Positions 29,701-37,600 of a DNA stretch of 64,000 nucleotides are shown piece by piece. Position 1 is the first letter of the stretch. The number at the start of each line of letters is the position of its first letter. Made by a program: the position numbers and the translations under genes. Source of the stretch: Anisus vortex (lineage: Eukaryota > Mollusca > Gastropoda > Planorbidae); the NCBI GenBank assembly GCA_949126835.1, contig OX421497.1:22571612-22635611 (forward strand), given 5' to 3'. The notes beneath the pieces are model-generated. The model did no database searches. It saw nothing but the letters and a program-made list of their open reading frames with translations, and was not told the DNA's origin.

Positions 29701-32595
29701 GGCTCATAAGCTTCTTTGGGATAAATTTCTCCATCATGAGGATCAAGTTTTTGACCCAATCTGCGTGTCTCTATATCCTTGTCTGGGATCTGCAAGGAGG
29801 ATAAAAAAAATATTATTCTCTAATCAATCCATTCTCAGTAAAAAATACTAAGTGAGTAAAATATTAAAATATTATCTCTTATGCAATGTTACAATATTTA
29901 GAAATAAAAGTGTGAATGAAAAAGTTGACTCAATGTACATGGTTTTTATAAAGAAAAACTAACATGGTAGGAAAAAAACAACAACTAACTCTAATGTTGA
30001 TTATAAAATCAGGAGTTAATTTCCAATTTTTGATCATTTCAATTTGATCACTGACAGACATAAGTTCCTCAGAGATACACGGCAGGTCATCAAGCACATA
30101 GCCTGAATAAAAAGGGAAAGGGGGAGGGGCTGTTAAAACATGTAATTTTATTTTTTAACACATAGAAACAAATATTCACATATTAATTAATGTAAAGTAT
30201 ATAAAGCTCTTATGGGGCATGGTGGCCGAGCGGCAGCGCGTTTGACTTGCGATCCAAAGGTCCTGGGTTTAAATCCTGGTGAAGCCGGGATTTTTTCCCA
30301 GGACTTGAGGGTGTCCCTGAGTCTACCCAGCTCTGATGGGTACCTCACATTAGTTGGGGTAAAGTAAATCCCCTTGTATGCCGTGCAGGGGCGAAGCCAC
30401 TGGGGGGGATTAGGGGGGCTAAGCCATCCCCTGGAATTTAAAAAAAAATCTTTTTCAACTGATTTTTTACAAAATATGTACTAAATTCGCTAAAAATTTG
30501 GTAAATCTTTGTCACGCGAAGTTCAGCTCCCCCTGGTATTTGGTACATTTTTGTCACGCGAAAGTTCAGCCCCCCCTGGAAAAAATTTCTGGCTTCGCCC
30601 CTGATGCCGTGGCCACAGAAACTGGTGAACCCTGGTTCACCAGCCCTATGATCAGTTTGGTCCTGAAGGGTACTGTACTTTTATATAAAGCTCTTAGTCT
30701 ACTTTTTGTAACTTTTGTTGAGTTGGTCTATATGAAGTTAATTGATGTGTAATGTTATAGTACAGCTTGTCACTATGTTTGCTACACAATCTGAAGATAA
30801 TTCGGTGAAGTCTACTTCATGGACATGAAGCAAACTAACCTATATATATGTATATATATATTTCTAAATACAGAGTGCATCATACAGTTTCAGACCATAA
30901 CAAACCAGGGGCATAATTGACAAAGATAAAGCTTAAACATTTTTACTTTTTCTAACTTTCATAAACTACTCAGAATTAGGTCGACATTGATATTTTCCAG
31001 GAGAATAAGTTTAACTATTTATCAAGATTTCCACCCAAAGGAACATTTCATAGATTAGATTATTACTAGCATTCATTATCTACTGACTAATGTGAAATAT
31101 GAACGAAAAGTAAAAAACTTCTTACCATGATGGGCAACTTCTGGAGAATTTACTTTATCTATAATCATTTTCAAAACCATATCGTCTGTGATTGCTTGAC
31201 CTTGAAGTAGCAGCTCCCTTGATTGTTTGCCTATCTCTGTTTGAAGATCCATGTTTTGCTGAATAATTGCAGTAGCTGAAAATTTGTTATAAAGAAACAA
31301 TTTTAATACAATTTCTAAACCTTGATATCTTTGATATAGAGGGACTAATTCATATAAATTCTCTCATGTGTATCCGTTTATCATTAGGAAGAGGTATAAA
31401 CATAAACTAGACATAATATAACACTAGACCAATCATTTAACTCCATCATGATGGATAATACTTAATAATTCAACCCTAGTAAAATTTTATAATCAAAGTG
31501 AAAAGCAATAATATAAAAAGATAATGGGATTTGCTTTTGTTTAAGGAAATTGGTTTCTTTTTAAGAAAATCTTACAGACCCATTTGCAGGGGAACAGACA
31601 AATGTAAATTCATAACACAATGGGAGGACTCAACTAATTTTACCATTGACTGCACAAGCATTGGTACAGAAAAATAATGCTGGTAAAATTCAGAACTCAC
31701 AGTTCAATAGTTCACAATTCCATTCATTGGCTAATCTTTTAGCTAATTTAGTTTTTCCTGATCCAGGCTTTCCCAGAACTATGAAACAGGTTGGCTTGGA
31801 GTAGAGAAATCTCAGCTCAGCCTGCCAATAAAAAAAAAACATTGTACACATTTTTAATGCATTCTAAATTAGGGTAACAGACAATAATATGTTGGTATCA
31901 CCATGGTGATATGGTGCATTTTGTGCATCTAAAACAAATACATTTAAGTTTTTGTTTCCTTTGCTTCTAGTTCAAATTATAATGCAAAAAAACTCATGAT
32001 CACCAATTAATGATATCTAGTTTCTCTAGCTGACTGGCTGTCTTTACAACTAAAATAGACTTGAACAATTTAAGAAGACAAAACAAAACGTTTTGTTTTT
32101 CAAGTAAAATGAGAAACATTTTTCAATCTATAATTGTTTAGTTAATCCAACCTCATCTTCAATGTAAGGATCCTTATGTATGTTTTCTGCAATCTGCAGC
32201 ACATCTTTAACTGAGTCTCCACATTCATCCATAATGCTCACAGCCTTTCTGTTTGGGTCAGGGAGATCATACCAATTATCCCTGTCCATGTCCAGTGATG
32301 TTGTTATGCGATGAGGGGTTCTGGATGTAACCTCATGCACAGCCATAATGTCCAAATTATCAGCTAACAATAAAAAAAAAAAAGTTTTAAATAAAATAAA
32401 CATAGCTATGCTTATCATTGATCGCTTATAATAAACATACATGTAAATAGAGCTCAGACTATTACTTTCAATTAATTGCTTTTTTTGTTAGAACTTTAAG
32501 TACAAATTAAAAGTATCCAACAATTATAAAATAGCTAAATAAACTATCATGCTAATTGTTTTACCTGTAGTTTTAGCTACAGCTTTAGCACTCAT
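1319..32595 (-). CDS. AK9: Adenylate kinase 9 (AK9), complete 45-exon gene
   Basis: AK9 is a multi-domain nucleoside mono/diphosphate kinase; in vertebrates it is a protein of about 1,900 residues with several adenylate-kinase-like modules. Here 45 exons on the minus strand were joined by GT-AG sites; every junction phase agrees and the sum is 6,288 nt, about 2,095 residues plus stop. P-loops lie near residues 98-105 (GKPGSGKT), 455-462 (GCPFSGKT), 1087-1094 (GPKGSGKT) and 1603-1610 (GPPKSGKT). The start ATG at 32595-32593 has A at -3, and the stop is at 1321-1319. Glu-rich exons act as linkers between modules. No frameshift or nonsense codon was seen, so the gene looks functional. It is transcribed divergently from the ankyrin gene. 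Identity is from motif order and module architecture, not a database search. Confidence 0.93.
1734..1880. repeat. Tandem repeat, about 50-bp unit, three copies
   Basis: Three diverging copies of a unit beginning GTTAAAATCAATTAAACAAT and containing TTATTATTCATTCAAAAG, in the last AK9 intron. Confidence 0.85.
2539..2611. repeat. 29-bp tandem repeat
   Basis: Two and a half copies of a unit around ACTGGTTACTTAGTCTAAAC in an AK9 intron. Confidence 0.85.
2918..3500. repeat. Pure pyrimidine tract (CTCC/CACTCCC satellite-like)
   Basis: Nearly 600 bp made almost only of C and T with periodic CACTCCC and CTCTCTCCC blocks, in the AK9 intron between exons 42 and 43. The AK9 sense strand is therefore a long G/A-rich tract. 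It opens long overlapping frames on both strands that encode only Ser/Pro/Leu or Arg/Glu/Gly, and these are not genes. Confidence 0.95.
6138..6653. mobile_element. hAT-like miniature element candidate, decayed
   Basis: Terminal inverted repeats TAGGGATGTTAA and its near-complement TTAAAATCCCTA (one mismatch) bound about 516 bp in an AK9 intron. Flanks GTTATAAG (6130-6137) and GTTTAAAG (6654-6661) match at 6 of 8 positions, as expected for an old 8-bp target duplication. The inside has repeated AAACCGGTTTT motifs and a G-run but no coding capacity. Confidence 0.5.
7150..7428 (+). repeat. tRNA-derived SINE, copy 1
   Basis: A decayed SINE in an AK9 intron. The B-box-like GGGTCCAAATCCAG is followed by the body segment with TACCCAGCAATGATGGGTAC and the 3' end AAAGAGTTACTGTACTTGTA. 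The same order of segments is seen in the copy at 30213-30690. Confidence 0.65.
7718..7800 (+). mobile_element. Possible Tc1/mariner end remnant
   Basis: A short AT run followed by TACAGTGCCTTGCAAG resembles the outer end of many Tc1/mariner elements. No matching opposite end was found, so at most one end survives. Confidence 0.25.
8802..8973. repeat. 34-bp tandem repeat, five copies
   Basis: Five copies of a unit around TTTAACAAATAATACAATAG followed by ATATCAAGCTTGTA, in an AK9 intron. Confidence 0.88.
9055..9320 (-). repeat. tRNA-derived SINE, copy 2, reversed
   Basis: Read on the minus strand it has the SINE body GTCTACCCAGCTCTGATAGG and then AATCCCCTTGTATGCAATG and CAAAGCCTGTTCCACTAGCC. 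The segments match copy 3 at 30213-30690 in the same order. Confidence 0.65.
9412..17189 (-). CDS. AK9: AK9 exons 25-35: kinase-like module 3 and acidic linker
   Basis: Exons: 16980-17189, 16224-16423, 15852-15899, 14955-15101, 12782-12905, 11665-11792, 11428-11527, 11139-11258, 10973-11041, 9790-9912, 9412-9528. Exon 25 has the VYYFASNETKEAFLEKPSEY signature that precedes kinase modules in this protein. Exon 26 has the third P-loop, GPKGSGKT. Exons 27-29 are an acidic insert. Exon 31 carries STGFILEGFP near residues 1294-1302, about 209 residues after the P-loop, again an enlarged module. Exons 32-33 are strongly basic; 34-35 are nearly all Glu and Asp. The TAA visible at the end of exon 28 lies inside the GTAAGA donor, so it is not translated. 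Confidence 0.88.
10754..10955. repeat. 17-bp tandem repeat, about twelve copies
   Basis: Variants of ACATCATATACAATTAC in the AK9 intron just before exon 33. The 66-codon open frame across it is a by-product of the repeat. Confidence 0.92.
12340..12640 (-). mobile_element. Decayed LINE fragment (end of reverse transcriptase ORF)
   Basis: Minus-strand translations in shifting frames give pieces typical of the C-terminal end of non-LTR retrotransposon ORF2: KSSATMARLGKL, then VYRTCILSTLLYHLE, then SHIPKDILYGEL at the end. Several frameshifts and missing segments show it is dead. It lies in an AK9 intron. Confidence 0.65.
13000..14940. other. Long AK9 intron section with no recognised feature
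   Basis: About 1.9 kb of AT-rich intron between exons 29 and 28, with several homopolymer A runs and a C run at 14873-14885. I see no exon or identifiable transposon. Confidence 0.4.
16535..16656. repeat. 61-bp direct duplication
   Basis: Two adjacent copies of a unit starting TCCATTATAGACTTGAAAAA and differing at a few positions, in an AK9 intron. Confidence 0.88.
17470..19672 (-). CDS. AK9: AK9 exons 20-24: inter-module linker
   Basis: Exons: 19487-19672, 18820-18879, 18488-18567, 17935-18112, 17470-17591. Exon 20 encodes the helical segment around PRGPSFITLLAEEFHDY. It must use the GTGAGA donor at 19486; reading on would reach a stop after about nine codons and break the phase of exon 21. 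Exons 21 and 22 are short and acidic. Exon 23 is a folded-looking segment ending in LNFVLEHIQS. Exon 24 reads WEFGAQDM and then a run of Glu and Asp. I recognise no separate domain here. The block probably spaces modules 2 and 3. Confidence 0.85.
20312..20398 (+). repeat. tRNA-like sequence, probably SINE head
   Basis: It has an A-box-like TGGTCCAGCGGTTAG and a B-box-like GGGTTCTAGCCC at tRNA-like spacing. The anticodon region is enlarged and does not fold into a standard stem, so a SINE head or decayed tRNA is more likely than a working tRNA gene. Confidence 0.5.
20820..27723 (-). CDS. AK9: AK9 exons 10-19: kinase-like module 2 with long charged insert
   Basis: Exons: 27482-27723, 27017-27197, 26137-26293, 25843-25887, 25322-25360, 23828-24006, 23546-23709, 22336-22602, 21270-21331, 20820-20876. 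Exon 10 has a WxxxWxxxCPVALWEGN-type segment that precedes the module. Exon 11 has the second P-loop, GCPFSGKTT. Exons 12-15 are Lys/Glu-rich and look like coiled coil followed by an acidic stretch. Exon 17 carries the nucleotide-binding motif GSWILDNFP near residues 672-680. The P-loop to motif distance is about 217 residues, roughly 140 more than in a canonical kinase, so the NMP-binding lobe carries a large insert. Exon 10 must start at 27723: an in-frame TAA lies just upstream, and the CAAACAG acceptor restores the frame. Confidence 0.88.
20895..20917. repeat. Short (TA)n tract
   Basis: About eleven TA repeats in the AK9 intron next to exon 19. Confidence 0.85.
21866..22115. mobile_element. 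hAT-like MITE, 250 bp
   Basis: Terminal inverted repeats CAGTGCTTTTTTTGT and ACAAAAAAAGCACTG match perfectly over 15 bp. The flanks ACAAGAAG (21858-21865) and ACGAGAAG (22116-22123) form an 8-bp target duplication with one mismatch. The CAGTG start, 8-bp duplication and lack of coding capacity fit a non-autonomous hAT element. It sits in the AK9 intron between exons 18 and 17. Confidence 0.8.
22880..23475 (+). mobile_element. LINE 3' fragment (ORF2 C-terminal end)
   Basis: Plus-strand translation gives RARIMSAMVAMARLNRIW, then LPTKLRLYRTLVKAIVLRGC and, after a shift, LTWFSHVLQHNNLPKNILQR and WRKMTAEVFIRSP. These are the conserved end segments of non-LTR retrotransposon ORF2. It ends in GATTGATGATGAT, as many such 3' ends do. 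It is 5'-truncated, frameshifted and lies in an AK9 intron opposite to AK9. Confidence 0.75.
26340..26545 (+). repeat. Possible SINE with tRNA-like head
   Basis: GGCACAGTGGTTAAGC resembles an A box, followed by GC-richer sequence than its intronic surroundings. The B box is not clear. It overlaps no AK9 exon. Confidence 0.35.
28298..32595 (-). CDS. AK9: AK9 exons 1-9: N-terminus and kinase module 1
   Basis: Exons: 32565-32595, 32152-32363, 31701-31821, 31126-31275, 29990-30102, 29688-29789, 29398-29478, 28704-28820, 28298-28372. The first exon encodes only about ten residues. Exon 2 is a unique N-terminal extension (…HRITTSLDMDRDNWYDLPDP…). Exon 3 carries the first P-loop, GKPGSGKT. Exon 4 holds the NMP-binding helix region, and exon 5 the motif GYVLDDLP near residues 172-179, where canonical kinases read DGFPR. 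The spacing of about 74 residues between P-loop and this motif is normal for the family. Exon 7 is almost pure Glu, a flexible acidic linker. Exons 8 and 9 follow with charged, helical sequence. Confidence 0.9.
30213..30690 (+). repeat. tRNA-derived SINE, copy 3, interrupted by a MITE
   Basis: The head GGCATGGTGGCCGAGCGGCA with B-box CTGGGTTTAAATCCTGG looks derived from a tRNA of the Ser/Leu type. The body has GTCTACCCAGCTCTGATGGG. The 3' part resumes after the inserted element with GCCGTGGCCACAGAAACTGG and ends near GGGTACTGTACTTTTATATA. It lies between AK9 exons 4 and 5. Confidence 0.8.
30386..30603. mobile_element. hAT-like MITE, 218 bp, inside a SINE
   Basis: Perfect terminal inverted repeats CAGGGGCGAAGCCA and TGGCTTCGCCCCTG. 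Perfect 8-bp target duplication ATGCCGTG at 30378-30385 and 30604-30611; removing the element and one copy restores the SINE. The internal TTTGTCACGCGAA segment occurs twice, each time followed by a GTTCAGC and CCCCCTGG stretch. No coding capacity. Confidence 0.93.
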
Positions 32596-34635
32596 TTTTT
32601 GAGGCTACTCAATGTGTAAAGCTTAACACCATCTTTTGTCATGTACAGGCTTTTAAAATAGTAATAAAAAAAATATTGCTTTATACATGTTATTATTATT
32701 ATATATTATTAATTAATTAATATTCTATACTATTAGCATAAACTCTTTATTAAATTAACGAAATAAAATAGAGGCAACAATTTATAGTAGCAATAGTTAG
32801 CCTAAATAGACAACCAAAAAATCTGATGCTTTTGATAAAATGGCCTTTAAAAAATATAGGCCTAATAAATAATATTAGCCTATGGCCTGAGCACTTCTAG
32901 TAATCTACAGCTAACTAAAGGAGTATACTATAGATAGACTATAGTCTATAGGATAGGGCCTACTAGCATTACTACTTATTTAGTTATTAATTATTACGAG
33001 GACTAGATGTTACCAGTTTAGTAGTAGGCCTACGAGTATGATAATAACAACCACGACTAGGATAGGCTAATGATAGATAATGCAAAGGATGATCAGCAAC
33101 AGATCGAGATCGGTCGGCTGGCTTTGACGGCTTAGTCCGCTTATTCTTATTCTTAGTCTTAGTAAACTTTTGATTTTTTTTTAGTAGCCTAAAATCCTTA
33201 TGACTTATGAATGAATGACATTTTAGAAACATCACAGTGAAATTATAACTAAACATTATATATAAAGTGCCCCTAAAAGCATATAATTTTTATATTTTTA
33301 TAAATAGTTAAAATAAAATAAATAGCTTACAAAAGTATGAGTTTTATGTAGATTTAAATTAAGGAATAAAAAATGATGCCCGTGCAGTGTTACTAGCTTT
33401 ACATCGTCGCTAAGGAAGTTAGAATTTTTACTTTATTGTTGTTCTCCCCCCTTCTTTTTTTTTCTTCTTAGAGCTCACTGGCCCTTATAAACTTTGATAA
33501 CGTATATGCTTAGAACCACTTAAAGAAAACTATTTAATCAGCGATACGGCTTAAATATGAAATTAATTTCATTCCAATAATATTAAGATTCCTTTGTGAG
33601 AATATAGAAAAAAATAAGTATAAATGTAAACTTTATAAAGTCTCCAATTTAAATCCCCCCTCTCCGATTCGTAAAGTCTTTTAAAATGTTAGGAGTTTAA
33701 AAAAGACTTCCGCTTAGTGAAGCGTCTCATAGAAACAGATTTAATTTTTAACTTTCTTTATTATTATATATAAATTCTTTTTTAATAATGAATAAAATAT
33801 AAAACCCACTGATTTATAGCGCTACGGATGATCATGAGGATGATAACTTACGAATCTATGTTTAAAAAAAAACACTTAATTTAAACTACAATAATATATA
33901 ATAAGTATATATTGCTAATTATAACGCGCTACCGCTAGCTAAGTTTAATGACTTTAGGCTTTCGCTAATACTAGTAGGCCTATTAATATATTAACTTTAA
34001 CTTATTCTATAAGTAGGCCCATAGCAACTATATGTCCAGGTATAGGTTATAGTCTGTTATAGACGATAAGAATAAGTTATATTTATAGGATAGGCCTAAC
34101 CCTAACATTATTTATAGGCTACTAATATAATTTAGGCCTATTATCTTTTATAAAAGTATTATATAGTATTTATATAGGCCTATAGTATTATAATATTATA
34201 GTTCTATAGTATAGTATATAGATACAGTTATATATGGACATAGTAAATATAAGCCTACCTTAGCCTTAATTGCATACAAATATTTTAAACAGTAGGCCTA
34301 GGCGTAGGCGCCGTAGGTAGGTAATTTCAATAATTGTTATTACCATTATTAGGCTACCAGCTACCACTTTTAAAGCCTACTATTAGTATATAGTCTTAGT
34401 CTTAGTAGTAAGTAGGCATGTTAAAATAGTAATTTTGATGTTAGTAAATCTTTAAGTTTAAGTAAACTGTGTTATGCTCTAAGCTCTAAGCCTATGCATA
34501 TATGTAAATTAAACTATGTAGTCTAAAACTTTGTAACTATAGGCTACAGGCCTATCCTTATCTGGATCTATATTCTATATATTGCAATAAATTATAGCAT
34601 TTGATTATAATCTTGGAATTTTAAAGGATCATAGG
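32596..34635. promoter_or_regulatory. Divergent AK9 / ankyrin-gene promoter region
   Basis: About 2 kb between two start codons facing apart. It must hold the promoters and 5' UTRs of both genes. The right part (33950-34560) is dense in TAGGCCTA-type palindromes. I see no TATA box I would trust in this composition. Small open frames, such as 32987-33256 on the minus strand, have no recognisable product. Confidence 0.5.
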
Positions 34636-37600
34636 ATGGCAGGATGTATGTTTGAAAATCAAGAGGTAGGTAGGCCTAGTCAAACAGTTCAGTTTGGTTT
34701 GATAATGTTTACACAAAAATGTGCACAGGTTAAAAATCTCATTTAAAAATAGCCTATACATTTAAATTATAAAATGCATTGATTACAGTAGTACAATAGA
34801 AGGCAATAGAATTTACTCTGAATGGATGGTGATATTTGTTTACCATAGGCTTTAATATATAGTATTAAAGTGTCTAAAGCCTATTTATATCAATTACTAC
34901 AATTACATTTTGAACTCTGTGTTTAAAACAATAATTATAATAAATTTTACAATGAAAATCCATAGATACAAAGTTTTTCCTATAAATCCTTTATATGCAT
35001 AGGCCTCAAGATGTTTGTTTGTATTTTGTGTTTTTTCGTTCAAAATTTATTAACCCCATCATTCCCAAAGCTGTTCTCTTCATTATTTTTTTTTTTGAAA
35101 AATAAGGAAAAATTATTGTGTCAAGGAGGGGTGGGGGGTTATTAACTTATATGTGCCCAGTTTCAGAAAAATAGGTAATGGGAAGTGGACCAATTAGACT
35201 TGTTTGATATTTGTCCTTTTTATATTCATCTTTACTTTAAGGATTAACTAAACTGCAATTTTTTACACATTCATTAATGTTTCATTTAATGTTGTCTGTT
35301 TCTTTTCCTAGACCCTTATAAAACAGGCTATTCTAAATGATGATGCTGCTGCTTTGAGAAATGCTTTAACCAAAGGAGAAAATATTTACTTTGTAGATAG
35401 GGTAAATATGACCTTTATTTCAGTTCACATTTACGTGTAGGTTTTCCCCTTTGCTCTCAGACAGTCCAATCCTTAGTTCTGGCTACCCATTCTTTTGTAT
35501 GCTCTGACCAAAATGGCTGATTAACTCTGCTTTACTAATAATTGTAAATTATTAAGTAAAGACCAAAATTGTCTGTATGTGTAAACTATTTAATTTTTTT
35601 ATGTGTGTTGCATTTCACAAAGTTAATCTGATAAATGACTGTCATTATGTTACTAACCATACGGAAGCAGAATCTAATGTGATATAAAATATGCTTTACA
35701 TTAGTTAATTGCACTTTAATATACACATGTTATTATTTTATATTTTTTTTAAAATATATTTTAATATACTCTGAAATGTTTGCTGGTATATCACTTAAGA
35801 CATTCTTTTTTTTTCAACAGAAATGTAATACATACCTTCACTATGTCTGCACTATGCATCGACCTGTCACTTTTCACATACTTGTGGGAAGTGGCATAAA
35901 TTTAAATGCACAGAATAGGGTATGTGATTAATTTGAATCTGTTTGGTTGAGTCATTGAATTTAGTTATATATAAAGCATAAACATAATTTATAGTGTTCT
36001 AAAAGAACAATTGAGCAAAATTAATTATTATTATATATATTGTTTGTTTCCTTTTGTTAAAAAGCATGGGAATACTGCCTTACATGTAACAGCTCTTCAA
36101 AATGAATGCTGCCATGTTGGTGATTTGCTAGCTGCAGGAATAGATCCATTCATCAAAAACAAGGTTGTGAAATTTGATTGCTTGCGTGTGCATGTGTAGC
36201 TTATGCATTGAGTGTCCAAAGGGTTACAGTCAAGGCTAGACTTACATCTGATCTAAAGCTGTTTATGTGATGAAACACCATCCAAGAGTCTATGATATTC
36301 ACCCCTTTTGTCTCAACTTATGCATAAAGTTGTGGAGAAGTCTCATTTTGCTTATTCTGTCTTAAACTAGCCACATGCAGTATGTCTATAAGACATGTTG
36401 GGTCTCCATGCAGCCCTCTGTTTTCACCTTATGTACTATTCCTATATGCTTGTCAAGGTCACTAACAAGATGTGTCCTGCCTTGTATACTCGTGTTATAA
36501 CCTGACACGGTGGCAACCAAGTACTGAGAAATGAACCATGTACTTGACCTCTTGACCGTTCCTGAACCAGGCATGAGGATGTTTTTAGTGTGATTTAGTT
36601 ACAACCCCACCACTGTTATTGATGCCCCCCTCGCCACAACAGCCTTACCATGATCAATATGTCACACCACTCATGGCATGGACTGCAGCAAAGATGTCAA
36701 TACCCTTAGCAGTAGACGTACTCACGGGAGTGGTCCCCAGAAGTGACCCACCATTTTGACCAGTGCCTTACACACTTTGTCATCTTTGAAACTCATGGGT
36801 ACAGAAAAGAAACTAACAACTACACTTCTCTAATGTTTACCATTGGTGACTTATTGAACGATAAGGGGCAGATGAACATTCTTATGCCTAGATATAATTG
36901 TAGGGAACTAAATTGTTAAAATAAACCTCTCTTATCATATTGAAAGATGAATTGGTTATGCTCAGCCTCAATGTTTCAGGATGGTAAAACAGCTGCTGAA
37001 ATAAAAACAAAAAATATGTTTTGGAAAAAAATCTACAATAAATATCAGGTCAGTTTAAACCTAAAATATTTTAGAAAACAATATATGCACAAAGGTATTA
37101 AGTAATTGTCAAGGTAGACAGCAAGCTATATATTTGTAAGGCTTTATATTTTATTTAGTGCTAATCACTTTCCGTTAATATGATTTTATTTTCCCAGCCT
37201 GGAATATTTGAAGCTGTAGCCAATCATGATGTTGATAAAGTGATTTATTTGTTGCACTGCTGGTCAAGAGTAGACACCAAACGAGTACATTTTTATTAAA
37301 TTACTGTAGAACTTTATTGGTTTTCTTTCACTGTTTTACAATATTTTAGTAGTGAAGTTCATGTTTGAGAAAAGAAAAGTTAGGGCATAGTCTTAAAAAG
37401 TATTCAATAGAAACTTGATGTATTACATTCTAGAAATTATTACGTTATGAAAAATTTACATTCTAGTTCTTTGAAATAATTACATTTTAGAAACTATTAC
37501 ATTCAAGAAATATTAAAGGTTTTAGAAGGGTTTACATTCTAGAAATTATTACATTCTAATTCTAAAAATAATTACATTTTTAAAATGATAGTATTTGCTA

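Noticed and set aside
30213..30290. Functional Ser/Leu-type tRNA gene
   Set aside because: The tRNA-like head continues straight into a SINE body shared with two other copies in the window.
32987..33256. 89-codon minus-strand frame upstream of AK9
   Set aside because: Low-complexity Lys/Asn and Ser/Arg sequence, no recognised motif, and no acceptor joining it to AK9 exon 1.
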